NCBI GenBank assembly: GCA_963676905.2
Contig: CAXXVE010000001.1
Coordinates: forward strand, 868,001 to 932,000
Direction of reading: 5' to 3'
DNA: 64,000 bases
DNA from: Oceanispirochaeta sp963676905
Lineage (GTDB): Bacteria > Spirochaetota > Spirochaetia > DSM-2461
In this document: positions 27,134 to 35,573 of the stretch, one piece after another
How positions within the stretch are numbered: position 1 is the stretch's first letter
Layout of the letters: every line of letters starts with the position of its first letter
Position numbers and translations under genes: made by a program
The notes under the pieces: model-generated
Seen by the model: the letters and a program-made list of their open reading frames with translations, nothing else
Database searches by the model: none
What the model was told of the DNA's origin: nothing

Positions 27134-30100
27134 ATGTCTGGAATGAACAGGAAAACAGTCCTTTTGTGGATGATTTTTCTTTTTTCTCCCGGTTTCTTAT
27201 GGGCTCAGGACTCTGTTTCTTCCGATAGCAGACTTCTCTTCCTTATTCTTGCAACATTACTTGTCATATTTATTCTACTTATAATTCTGGGTCTACGTTT
27301 CTTTATTTTCAGCGGTCCCAGGCGAGGTATTCCGGACAATAAAAAGCTGAAGGTTCTGAGTATGTTTATGCTTGGTATCAGTTTCTTTCTCATTCTTGTT
27401 GCCTCCAGTATCCTGTTGAGACAGGTCAGGGAAGAGAGGGCAGGTAACATCAGGAATAACCTGCAGACAATTGTCTCAACAACAGATGAGATTATGATTC
27501 TCTGGATAGAAAACAAACTTAAAATGATTGAAATTGAGGCAGGGGATAAAGACTTTGTTTCCCTTGTTGAAGATCTTCCTGTTCTGCCTGTTTCTGATGC
27601 GGAGGAGTCCATTCCAGGGGCAGATAAATTAGGAATCCATACACTCTCGGACAAGTTCAGTATCATCTCCCCGGACAGGATAAGCCTCCTTGCGAATGGA
27701 TTTGACAGGACGGGTGATATCAGTCTTCTTCAGAAAAAAAGGCCGGGTATGCTGGATAAGGTCTTTCAGGGAGAGTCCATATTCATCCCTCCGGTCAACA
27801 CTTCTGATTCTCAGGATGAAGAGTACTCCATGTTTTATGCTGTCCCGGTCCGGCATGAGAATGGTGAAATTATTGCTGTCCTGGCTGTCTATGAGGACCC
27901 CGAGGAGAACTTCACAAGAGTCTGTCAGATGGGAAGGATGGGACAGACCGGAGAAACGTACGCCTTTGACGACAGGGGCTGGATGCTGTCAGACAGCCGG
28001 TTTGATAACCTGGGGCTCAGAAATTCTCTATCAGGGACACGGGGTTACAGGGAGCAGAGGGTCAAACTTCTGAATCCCGGTGTCGATCTGACAAGGAATC
28101 CTCAGGCTGAAGTGGACTGGGAAAGGGCACCCTTTACGTCCATGTTTGAACGGGCAGTGAAAGGGGGCTCCGGTTTAGATGTCCGCGGATACAGGGACTA
28201 TCGGGGAGTTGAGGTTCTGGGAGCCTGGATCTGGAACGACAGCCTGAATTACGGAATAGTGACAGAAATTGATCGGTCTGATGCATTTGCATCCTACAGG
28301 CGGATACGGAATCTGATCCTTCTTATTCTGGTTCTTACCTTCATGATCTCATCGGGAGCCACGGGTTTCAGTATACTGATGGGGGACAGATCGCGTTACC
28401 TGCTAAGTAAAGCAAACCGGGGTCTGGAACTGGAAGTATCAAAACGGACCAAAGAGCTTTCAGATCTGAATGATCTTGTTCACGGTTCCCTTGACGCGGC
28501 GTCTATCGGTCCATGGTGGATTGACATGAGGGAAGAGGACACTATTCATGCTCTGGATACGTGTGTAGAACTGATAGGCCTCAAGGTAAAAGAATCTCCA
28601 GACAACTCCTATACCCACAGTGAATGGCAGATTCCGCTTATGAAAACTGCTGAATTGGATCCATCATACAGAGATATGATTGATGGGTTGAACAGAAAAC
28701 TGGCTTCTGCCATTTCCGGGGAAATTGACAGTTACAGGGCAACCTATCCCCTCTTGATGCCCGACGGCTCACTCAAGTGGTTAACAGCCAGTACTGAAGT
28801 CTCGAAAAGAGATGATGAAGGGCAGGCGCTGTTTCTGAGGGGAACCCTGATTGATGTTACCGAACAGGTGGAGGCGGAGAATGAAATTAAACTCAAAAAC
28901 CGCCTCCTTGAGGAGTCCCAGGCCCGTCTCCAATCCCTCGTTTCCACTATTCCCGGTATCGTTTATCAGGGGCTGGCTGATGAAGTGAGAACAATAATAT
29001 TTATGACAGATGATATTGAAACGCTGACAGGTTATCCATCCAGCGGTTTTATTAATAATTCTGTCCGCTGCTTTATAGATCTGATACATCCTGATGACAG
29101 CGAGTATGTGTCAGAGGAGATTGGGAAGGCTATTGCCGGGAAAGAGTCCTGGACCCTTGAATACAGGCTCATTGACAGCAATGGAGAGGATGTCTGGGTC
29201 TATGAGAAGGGCAACGCCGAGTACAGTCCGGAAGGGCTGCCTACATTTATCGACGGTACAATCCTCGATATCCGGAACCGGAAGTATATGGAAAAAAGAA
29301 TCATCTTCAATGAAACCAGATTCCGGTCCATCTTCGAAAACTCCACAGAATCCATAGGTGTTATGAAGGGATCTTCCCTTGTGATGGTGAATCCAGCCTA
29401 TCTTGAAGCCTTCGGCTATGAAAGGGAAGAGGAGCTTCCGGGGAGTCATTTTATTGATTCAATCGGTTCGTCGGCAAGGGAATCTGTTGGAGAAAATCTG
29501 AGACAGCTTGATATGGGGAATGCCCGGACTGACATGATTGAGGGAAGCGGTATCAGGAAGGACGGCAGCAAATTCGATTTTGAGATGCGGCTCAGCCACT
29601 ACACTCTTGATAATGAATGGTACTCCCTTGTTGTTTTACGAGATATTACGGAGCAGCTTCAGGCAGAACTGGCTCTGAAGGCCAATGAGGAGTGGCTGCA
29701 TGCCATCGTTGATAATCTTCCCAGCTCGGTTATTCTGAAAGACTCAACCGGCCGTATCCTGATGGTCAATAAAAGCTTTGAGCTGGTGACAGGCTTTTCA
29801 GGCAAGGATGCTATTGGCTGCCTTGATAACGAGATATTTCCCGGAGATCCTGGAAACGTCATCATGCAGACCGATCAGGATGTGATCAAAAGCGGCATGA
29901 CACGCAGTTTTGAAATACAGCTTCCTCTTATCGATGGTACAGAACACTCCTTCCACAGTACCAAGGTTCCTGTGAAAAATGATGAGGGAAAGGTTGTAGC
30001 CCTTGTTATCCTTTCCACTGATATTACAGAGCGAAAACATGCGGAAGAGCTTATCATAACCAGTGAAGCTCAGCTGAGGACTATTTTTGAGAATTCTCCG

Positions 30101-30551
30101 GTCGGGGTTATTCATTTTAATTCTTCAGGGGTCATAGAGAACATAAACTCCGAAGCTGCCATAATCCTTGGCAGTACAAGGGATGCCCTGATTGGATTTG
30201 ACGGTCTGAAAAGTCTCAGAAATGAGGCTATGCTGGAGGCCTTGAAGATGGCAGTCAATGGAGAGACAAGCTATTTTGACGGGCCTTATGTCTCTGTTAC
30301 AGGAGAAAAGGAATCATGGCTTCAGATTATAATGAACCCTGTAACCCCGGAGAGCCCGCCCTGTGAAGTCATTCTTTCGGCACAGGATATTACCGAGAGG
30401 AAACAGGCGGAAAATGCGTTGAAGGATGCCAAGGAGCTGGCCGAATCGGCGACTGTCGCCAAAAGCAACTTTCTTGCCAATATGAGCCATGAGATCCGAA
30501 CCCCTATGCATGCGATAATCGGTTTGAATACTCTTCTTCAGAAGACTCCCC
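27134..30551 (+). pseudogene. Hybrid sensor histidine kinase, 5' part, interrupted by an IS3-family element
   Basis: The first 1139 codons of a kinase that would be 1622 residues long if intact. It has a signal-like first segment, membrane helices at about residues 35-60 and 75-98, a periplasmic Cache-like sensor to about residue 395, and a further membrane helix (LILLILVLTFMISSGATGF). Four or five PAS domains follow at about 440-1105, several ending in the DITE(R/Q) motif. HisKA begins with the phospho-acceptor block around H1119 (SHEIRTPM). The frame then enters the IS and stops at 30623-30625, giving a product with the H-box but no ATPase domain. It is presumably non-functional as a kinase unless the element excises precisely. 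Confidence 0.9.
30549..30551. repeat. 3-bp target-site duplication (CCC), left copy; right copy at 31781-31783
   Basis: CCC directly precedes the left end of the insertion sequence, and CCC directly follows the right end. Collapsing the two copies gives an uninterrupted, in-frame kinase sequence (K-T-P-L-N-S-K-Q), which fixes the insertion point to the base. A 3-bp duplication is usual for the IS3 family. Confidence 0.9.
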
Positions 30552-30576
30552 TGGAATTCCCCCAGTTCTGTAGACA
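30552..30576 (+). repeat. IS left inverted repeat (downstream of orfB)
   Basis: 25 bases starting TGGAATTCCCCCAG and ending TAGACA. They match the reverse complement of 31756-31780 with three mismatches (positions 14, 17 and 18). Confidence 0.9.
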
Positions 30577-30579
30577 CTT

Positions 30580-31389
30580 TCAACCTAATCTAACAGACCT
30601 TTCAAAATCAACTGGTGATTGCTGATTTAAATGCTTATGTCTTCTTTTCCGATTATAAAATGCTTCAATATAATCGAAGATATCAGAACGAGCTTCTTTT
30701 CGGCTTTTATAAACCTGCTTTCTAATCCGTTCTTTTTTCAGACTGCTAAAGAAGGATTCTGCAACAGCGTTGTCCCAACAATTTCCCCGACGACTCATGC
30801 TGGGATCTAATTTATTATCTCTACAGAAACGGATCCAGTCATCTGATCCGAACTGGGAGCCTTGGTCTGAGTGAATTAAAACCCTCTTCTTCGGTCTTCT
30901 TTTCCAACATGCCATCAATAATGCCTGTATGACGATATCTCTATGTAAAGTATTTTGCATTGACCAACCGACTACGGTCCTGGAATACAAATCTATAACA
31001 ACAGCAAGATAGAGCCATCCCTCTAAAGTTCTTACATAGGTAATATCTGTAACCCATGCTTTATCAGGCTCTTCCACATCAAATTGGCGTTCCAATAAAT
31101 TCGGAGACACGATTGAGGGGGGACCTGATTGATATCTATGTTTCTTTATGCCTAAAATCGCCTCTATTTTATTATCTCGCATAATTCTGGCAACTCTATT
31201 CATTCCGCAGATAACACCTTCTTCTCGTAAATCCTTGTACAATCGAGGACTACCATAGGTTTTATCACTTTCTTCCCAGTAGTATTTAATTTTATCCAGT
31301 AGGATAGAATCCTCTTTTTCCCGTTTGGATTTAGGATTTTTTATCCATGAATAATATCCACTACGATGTACATTCAGGACGTTGCACAT
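30580..31389 (-). CDS. IS3-family transposase OrfB (DDE integrase core)
   Basis: 269 residues counted from the first ATG. The rve integrase core has the DDE residues in AWVTDITYVRTLEGWLYLA (first Asp), VLIHSDQGSQFGS (second Asp) and DNAVAESFFSSLKKE (Glu). An N-terminal HTH_21-type region precedes it (YYWEESDKTYGSPRLYKDL). In the -1 frame relative to orfA the frame stays open upstream of this ATG (RYAFIKRNRTNYRITT), so the active protein is most likely an OrfAB fusion spanning 31724 to 30580, made by frameshifting, with this frame as its C-terminal part. Confidence 0.95.
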   Translation of the reverse strand: MCNVLNVHRSGYYSWIKNPKSKREKEDSILLDKIKYYWEESDKTYGSPRLYKDLREEGVICGMNRVARIMRDNKIEAILGIKKHRYQSGPPSIVSPNLLERQFDVEEPDKAWVTDITYVRTLEGWLYLAVVIDLYSRTVVGWSMQNTLHRDIVIQALLMACWKRRPKKRVLIHSDQGSQFGSDDWIRFCRDNKLDPSMSRRGNCWDNAVAESFFSSLKKERIRKQVYKSRKEARSDIFDYIEAFYNRKRRHKHLNQQSPVDFERSVRLG

Positions 31390-31436
31390 TGTTGTAATTC
31401 TATAATTTGTCCTGTTTCTCTTGATGAAGGCATACC

Positions 31437-31724
31437 TCAGTCGGACTGGTTTGCGAAGTATGCCGCGGCTTTTTTTAATATGTCACGTTCTTCTTCAGTC
31501 CGTTTCAATTCAGCCTTCAGCCTAGATACTTCCTTCTTCAAATCATCTGATTCTTTTTCTGATTTCGAAGATTTCCCATATCGCGGATCTTTCTTTAGCC
31601 AAATGTAAAGGCTATGGGTTGATACTCCTAATCGTTCAGACACTTCACGGACAGAATAGCCTCTATCAATAATTTGTCCGATAGCTTCCTGCTTGAACTC
31701 CTCTGTAAATCTCTGGTTTCCCAT
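31437..31724 (-). CDS. IS3-family transposase OrfA (HTH protein)
   Basis: A 95-residue DNA-binding protein of the transposase_8/HTH class. It has a helix-turn-helix near residues 10-45 (EEFKQEAIGQIIDRGYSVRE, VSERLGVSTHSLYIWLKKD) followed by a leucine-zipper-like coiled coil (DDLKKEVSRLKAELKRTEEE). It ends ILKKAAAYFANQSD just after the slippery site. OrfA alone normally limits transposition, and fused to OrfB it recognises the IS ends. Confidence 0.93.
   Translation of the reverse strand: MGNQRFTEEFKQEAIGQIIDRGYSVREVSERLGVSTHSLYIWLKKDPRYGKSSKSEKESDDLKKEVSRLKAELKRTEEERDILKKAAAYFANQSD
31469..31476 (-). other. Programmed -1 frameshift site (A7G) between orfA and orfB
   Basis: On the minus strand the orfA codons read TTA-AAA-AAA-GCC, giving seven A's and a G. 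This is the classic A-AAA-AAG slippery heptamer of IS3 elements. Shifting back one base enters the orfB frame, which is open from here to the transposase core. Confidence 0.85.
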
Positions 31725-31755
31725 TTCAACATCTCCTCATTTTGAGTTTATCAGA

Positions 31756-31780
31756 TGTCTACTAAAGTGGGGGAATTCCA
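31756..31780 (-). repeat. IS right inverted repeat (upstream of orfA)
   Basis: A 25-base end matching the left repeat in inverted orientation at 22 of 25 positions and finishing GGAATTCCA. The orfA start codon is 32 bases inside it. Confidence 0.9.
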
Positions 31781-31783
31781 CCC

Positions 31784-33234
31784 TGAACAGTAAACAGAAA
31801 GACTATGCCGTGAAAATAGAGAGAGCCACCAAAAATCTTCTGGGCATTATCAATGATATTCTGGACTTTTCTAAGATAGAGGCGGGAAAACTCGCTCTGG
31901 AAGAGATTGATTTTGATCTGAAGGACGTTCTGGACCATCTTGCCGAAATTACAGGCATAAAGGCGCAGGACCGGGGTACCTCTCTGACCTTTATCAGAGA
32001 TCCGGATGTTCCTGCTGCTCTGCGCGGAGATCCTCTCCGCCTGGGGCAGGTGCTTCTCAACCTTGTAAACAATGCAATCAAATTTACTGAAAGCGGGGAG
32101 ATCACTGTTTCTACAGAGCTGAAAGAGGAGAGTGCGGAGAAAGTCATTTTGCTATTTTCGGTAAAGGACACGGGAATTGGAATGACAGAAGAGCAGCAGA
32201 CCTCTCTTTTTCAGGCCTTTACTCAGGCGGACAGCTCTACTACAAGGAAGTACGGTGGAACCGGTCTGGGATTGAGTATATCCAGTGAACTTGTGGAAAT
32301 GATGGGTGGAAGTCTGGGAGTGGAAAGTGCTTATGGGGAGGGAAGTACCTTCTCATTTACAGCCCATTTCAGCAGATCCCTCAAAAAAGATGACAGGGCT
32401 TTAGAGAGAGGCAGGAAGGAGGGGCATACTGTATCTCTGGATGATATCAAAGGAGCTCAAATCCTGCTTGTAGAGGATAATCCAGTTAATCAGCAGATAG
32501 CATCAGAGCTGCTTGAGAATGAGGGGTTCAGGCTGACTGTGGCCGGCAACGGACAGGAGGCTGTCGATTACGTGGAGACGCAGCATTTTGATATAGTCCT
32601 TATGGATCTGCAGATGCCAGTTATGGGTGGCTTTGAGGCCACCGAACATATAAGAAGGAAGATGTCGGCGGATGAGCTGCCAATAATCGCGATGACAGCC
32701 GATGCGATGGTTGAAACCAGAAAAAAGGTCATTGATATCGGCATGAACGGATATATCAGCAAGCCAATTGAAATTACAGACCTTTTTGCCGAACTCAAAA
32801 AATGGATCTATCCGTCTGATGTGAAACCACAGGCAGCAATCAGAAACACAGAGAAGAGTACTGTTCAGGATATTGTTATAGATGGACTCAACACTGTGGA
32901 TGGTCTGAAGCGGGTCATGGGAAATGTACGGCTCTACAGCAAGCTTCTCGAAAAATTCAGGGAGAGCTATGACGGCTTTCCCGACAAGCTGAAAGAGTCT
33001 CTGGCAAAAGAAGACTATGAGCAGGCGGAGAGTGATGTCCACTCTCTGAAGGGGGTCGCCGGGAATCTGGGGGCAGATGAGCTGTTCAACTCCATTGTGG
33101 AACTTGAACGGGAACTGAGAAAAAGAGACCTTGACCCGGATATCTGTTTTGAATCAGGCCGCATAACCACGGGTCTCCTACAGAACCTTTTCAGGGCCCT
33201 TGACTCGTATCTCGCAGAAAGTGATCTCTCCTGA
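31784..33234 (+). pseudogene. Hybrid sensor histidine kinase, 3' part (HisKA remainder, HATPase, receiver, Hpt)
   Basis: Continuation of the interrupted kinase; with 27134-30551 it totals 4869 bases, an exact multiple of three. It contains the second HisKA helix (IERATKNLLGIINDILDFSK), an HATPase domain with the N box (LLNLVNNAIKFTE), G1 (VKDTGIGMT) and G2 (YGGTGLGLSI), a receiver domain (LLVEDNPVNQ; phospho-acceptor Asp in VLMDLQMPVMGG), and a C-terminal Hpt domain (DVHSLKGVAGNLGA, phospho-His). The frame is open upstream into the IS to a TTG at 31693, with no clear ribosome binding site. Translation of this half is therefore doubtful. Confidence 0.9.
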
Positions 33235-33254
33235 GATTTGCTTTAATGAGCCCA

Positions 33255-33887
33255 TCAGGGCTGTATTGACGGGAGTCCCTGAATCCAGTCTGCCACTTCA
33301 CTTTTTGTGGTTGTCCTGGAAAACCGCCGGCCCTCAAGCCAGTTTCCCGCATCACCGGCTGTGCTGTGGAGGTTCGTTGCACTTGAACCGATAGGACTGC
33401 TTCCTGAAGTACAGAATGGTATGATTGTTTTTCCTGAGAAATCATGACTTTCAACGAGTGTGTACATGAGTTTCGGAGCCTGTCCCCACCAGATGGGGAA
33501 GCCGAGAAATATAGTGCTGTAGTCTTCAAGGCCTTCAACGGGCCCGGAAAGGGCAGGGCGGGCGGAGGGATCATTCTGCTCCCGGGTCGCCCTGGTTGAG
33601 GAGTCGCTGTAGTTCAAATCAGCTGAAGTATAGGGTACCTCCGGAAATATCCTGTAGATGTCAGCATTCATCTCCTCTGCGATAAACTCGGCTACTTTTT
33701 TGGTATTCCCTGTGTTGGAGAAGTACAAGACCAGTGTGCCGTTACCTGCGGCAGGCTGGACGGCTTCGGTGTCCTCCACCTCTGCTGATGAAGATGCCGG
33801 GGGGAGAGTCTTTTCCTCACATCCGGCTGAAAAAAGGAGAAGAGTTGAAAAAGTAAATAAACCAAAAAATTTCCTGAGCATGATCAA
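33255..33887 (-). CDS. Flavodoxin-domain lipoprotein
   Basis: A 210-residue exported protein. The N-terminus is a lipoprotein signal with lipobox FSAGC (Cys about residue 23), followed by a Ser/Ala/Glu-rich linker. From about residue 50 it is a flavodoxin fold: phosphate loop LVLYFSNTGNTKKVAEFIAE and FLGFPIWWGQAPKLMYTLVE as the flavin-shielding aromatic region, then IPFCTSGSSPIGSSATNL. This is the Flavodoxin_4-like family. Membrane anchoring outside the cytoplasm is unusual for a flavodoxin and suggests periplasmic electron transfer. It converges on the broken kinase with a 20-bp gap. Confidence 0.83.
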   Translation of the reverse strand: MIMLRKFFGLFTFSTLLLFSAGCEEKTLPPASSSAEVEDTEAVQPAAGNGTLVLYFSNTGNTKKVAEFIAEEMNADIYRIFPEVPYTSADLNYSDSSTRATREQNDPSARPALSGPVEGLEDYSTIFLGFPIWWGQAPKLMYTLVESHDFSGKTIIPFCTSGSSPIGSSATNLHSTAGDAGNWLEGRRFSRTTTKSEVADWIQGLPSIQP

Positions 33888-33974
33888 ACCTCCAAGGTTA
33901 GATTATAAACTTCATTTTGTATGTTTCCAGTATACTGCATAGCCCTTTCGGGTTCGAGTCCCCTGTCTGGAAAT

Positions 33975-34014
33975 AAAAAAAGCTTCAGCAACCTTTGGTT
34001 ACCGAAGCTTTTTT
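33975..34014 (-). terminator. Terminator formerly serving tRNA-Leu, now separated from it by the integrated element
   Basis: A hairpin of AAGCTTC and GAAGCTT with an inner AACC/GGTT stem (loop TTT), followed on the minus strand by a T-run. It begins directly at the end of the truncated tRNA copy (34015-34071). Before integration it would have terminated the tRNA-Leu transcript. The A-run and T-run on either side make it usable in both directions. Confidence 0.75.
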
Positions 34015-34071
34015 TGCCTGGAAGAGGACTCGAACCTCCACGCCCTTGCGAGCACTAGTCCCTGAAACTAG
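34015..34071 (-). repeat. attL-type end: 57-bp copy of the tRNA-Leu(CAG) 3' part
   Basis: Identical to 38998-39054. It covers the tRNA from the anticodon stem-loop to the discriminator base. It is not a functional tRNA because the 5' part is missing; the sequence diverges immediately left of the anticodon stem (AACGTACG instead of the tRNA D-arm). Confidence 0.93.
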
Positions 34072-34091
34072 AACGTACGTTTCTAACGTTC
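34071..34091. promoter_or_regulatory. AACGTACGTT palindrome beside attL, possible operator
   Basis: A 10-bp palindrome AACGTACGTT (34072-34081) inside a wider inverted repeat GAACGT/ACGTTC (34071-34076 and 34086-34091). The same GAACGTACG core occurs in the 5' leader of the 34735 gene. It may be a second binding site for that protein, or part of the recombination region. Confidence 0.45.
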
Positions 34092-34186
34092 TATCTGTTT
34101 TTATCAGAAATGGTTTAAATGACTACTATAAAAGAAAATAGTATTGTCACTCATCCGCATCCTTTATCAGGAATTATCAGTTGTCT

Positions 34187-34205
34187 GGTGTTAAATTGGT
34201 GTAAG
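34187..34205 (+). promoter_or_regulatory. Candidate integrase arm-type sites, left end
   Basis: GGTGTTAA at 34187-34194 and GGTGTAAG at 34198-34205, 11 bp apart. The same GGTGTAAG octamer occurs twice near the right end in the same orientation. Tyrosine integrases of this type bind short repeated arm sites inside each end of the element. Confidence 0.45.
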
Positions 34206-34227
34206 TATATAAAAAGCATCAAAGATT

Positions 34228-34593
34228 TTATTTTTTAACTAAAACAATGTACCTAATAAAAATATATATAGAAATATAACCGTAAAAAAGGATGTTGTAA
34301 TCAAATTCTAATTGCTTCATCGTTTGTATGTAAAATTGAAAACAGTTTGAAATAAGAAGAATTATGGATACACCTATAAGTAGTTTTTCTTTGTTGAATG
34401 TGAATAGAGGAGCATTGTTTATCTTGGTGACGAGGTTGTTTATAGCTGTAAACCACAATACTGCGATTGGGCCACCAATCAATCCAATAACAGACATAAT
34501 CAATACGAATGATAGTTTTGGGTCACTAATGAAACACATTAAATAAGATATCAGAAAATTGGTTATTAAAAGAATTGATGTTGCTAATCTCAT
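34228..34593 (-). CDS. Small membrane protein of the integrated element
   Basis: A 121-residue protein with four predicted transmembrane helices: about residues 4-22 (ATSILLITNFLISYLMCFI), 28-50, 70-88 and 98-118, linked by short polar loops. The C-terminus is KK. A GGAG ribosome binding site 8 bases upstream of the ATG supports it as real. Codon use is AT-rich and unlike the chromosomal genes. I recognise no family. In this position, next to attL, it could be an accessory or exclusion protein, but that is only a guess. Confidence 0.65.
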   Translation of the reverse strand: MRLATSILLITNFLISYLMCFISDPKLSFVLIMSVIGLIGGPIAVLWFTAINNLVTKINNAPLFTFNKEKLLIGVSIILLISNCFQFYIQTMKQLEFDYNILFYGYISIYIFIRYIVLVKK

Positions 34594-34665
34594 GAAGAAC
34601 TCCGTGAATCAAATTGTATCAACGATAAAATAATCACAGCATATCAATAAAAAATCAATCTTAAC

Positions 34666-34694
34666 TTGACAGGTTCTAATTGGAGAATTATTAT
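34666..34694 (+). promoter_or_regulatory. Strong sigma-70-type promoter for the 34735 gene
   Basis: TTGACA at 34666-34671 and TATTAT at 34689-34694 with a 17-bp spacer, a near-consensus promoter. Transcription should start about 34701, just before the operator-like repeats, giving a leader of about 35 nt. Confidence 0.75.
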
Positions 34695-34704
34695 TGCCAT
34701 ATAA

Positions 34705-34725
34705 AACGTACGTTATGAACGTACG
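34705..34725. promoter_or_regulatory. Operator-like ACGTACG double repeat overlapping the leader of the 34735 gene
   Basis: AACGTACGTT at 34705-34714 and AACGTACG at 34718-34725, 13 bp apart. They lie between the likely transcription start and the ribosome binding site GGGAGG (34725-34730). This placement is typical of autorepression by a small DNA-binding protein. The match to the palindrome at attL suggests one protein controls both. Confidence 0.55.
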
Positions 34726-34734
34726 GGAGGTTTT

Positions 34735-35226
34735 ATGGGAAAGATTAGAGTACCACTGGATATAGATGAAAGGCTGAAAGAGGATTTCATAAACCGTATT
34801 GAATCCCATTTCGGATATAACGTGAAAGTAAAGTTGAATACCCTCATTCAGGATTTGATGCACTATGCGATTTATGCAGATGAGGTTGAGCTTCAGAATA
34901 TTCTTTCTAGAGGAAGTATGGAAAAGAAGAATTATCCCTCATACCTGAACTTTTATGAGGAAGCTGAAAATAACGGCTTGCTTGAAGGATTGGATATTAA
35001 GAGGGGGAATCCCAGAAAGGCAGAGGTTGCCCATTACTTAATGCAGAGTGCGGTTTTCCCAGATGCAAAAGATAAGGTTAGAGAAAATCTGGAAGAAATC
35101 GATAGGAAGATGAAAACAAGAGAACTATTTGAAGAGGATCTTGATGATTACATGAATCGATCTGCAAAGGTTGTAAAAACATATATGAATTACATGAAAG
35201 GTGTACAAGTGGTTGAAAAGGAATAG
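34735..35226 (+). CDS. Small DNA-binding-like protein of the integrated element
   Basis: A 163-residue protein, not confidently recognised. The N-terminus (KIRVPLDIDERLKEDF) is a short strand followed by a helix, as in ribbon-helix-helix proteins, then VKLNTLIQDLMHYAIYAD. The rest is charged and helical, with Lys-rich KDKVRENLEEIDRKMKTREL and a C-terminal helix with Tyr/Met. It follows a strong promoter with operator-like repeats and a GGGAGG ribosome binding site. It is probably the regulator of the element's replication or transfer, but a copy-control or accessory replication role is also possible. Confidence 0.6.
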   Translation: MGKIRVPLDIDERLKEDFINRIESHFGYNVKVKLNTLIQDLMHYAIYADEVELQNILSRGSMEKKNYPSYLNFYEEAENNGLLEGLDIKRGNPRKAEVAHYLMQSAVFPDAKDKVRENLEEIDRKMKTRELFEEDLDDYMNRSAKVVKTYMNYMKGVQVVEKE

Positions 35227-35233
35227 TAAATAA

Positions 35234-35261
35234 AGCTCCGGTAGCGCCAACTACCAGAGCT
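35234..35261. other. Strong hairpin between the regulator and HTH genes; candidate origin or attenuator
   Basis: AGCTC-x-GGTAG pairs with CTACC-x-GAGCT, an 11-bp stem with one mismatch and a 6-base CGCCAA loop. On the plus strand no T-run follows, so it is not a normal terminator for the upstream gene; on the minus strand TTTATTT follows. Hairpins of this kind near rep genes serve as nick sites in rolling-circle origins. Confidence 0.4.
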
Positions 35262-35369
35262 AAAAATAATCTAACAGAAGCCCTGTTGAAAGAACATCTG
35301 TATAGACCTAGCTAATCTCATACTAGATTGTTTCTTTTCTCATCGCAACTGTTGAAGGAAAGGAAACAT

Positions 35370-35573
35370 ATGAAATTACTCACAATACAGGAGGCCAGTG
35401 ACCTCCTCAAGCTAAGTGTGCCTACACTCTATAGGCTGACTTCTCAGAAAAGAATCCCCTTCTACAAGGTTGGGGGTAAACTCTTATTCGACTCAGAAAG
35501 GCTGACAAACTGGTTAGCCGGATTTGCTGTTGAACCTGTCAGGGGGATGTCTCATGTCAGATCAGCAGTTTAA
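35370..35573 (+). CDS. Excisionase/AlpA-like helix-turn-helix protein
   Basis: A 67-residue MerR-like winged-helix protein of the excisionase class. LTIQEASDLLKLSVPTLYRL is the helix-turn-helix, and RIPFYKVGGKLLFDSERLTNWL forms the wing and third helix. Such proteins bend DNA to direct excision, or activate neighbouring genes. I chose the ATG at 35370 because AAGGAAAGG lies just upstream and the conserved domain starts there; the frame is open to 35328. Its end overlaps the rep start by 20 bp, so expression of the two is probably coupled. Confidence 0.85.
   Translation: MKLLTIQEASDLLKLSVPTLYRLTSQKRIPFYKVGGKLLFDSERLTNWLAGFAVEPVRGMSHVRSAV

Larger units (their letters stand above)
30552..31780 (-). 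mobile_element. IS3-family insertion sequence, 1229 bp
   Basis: A complete insertion sequence inserted antisense to the kinase gene. The ends are imperfect 25-bp inverted repeats matching at 22 of 25 positions, beginning TGGAATTCCCCCA and ending in the complementary CA-3' form typical of the family. It encodes orfA and orfB in the IS3 arrangement with an A7G slippery site between them, and is flanked by 3-bp direct repeats. Both frames are open and the ends are intact, so it looks recently inserted and possibly active. Confidence 0.95.

Noticed and set aside
31366..31608. Plus-strand open frame inside the IS
   Set aside because: Antisense shadow of the transposase genes with no ribosome binding site or family match.
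35328..35369. Upstream extension of the excisionase-like frame to 35328
   Set aside because: No ribosome binding site and no conservation; the strong AAGGAAAGG site and the domain start support 35370.
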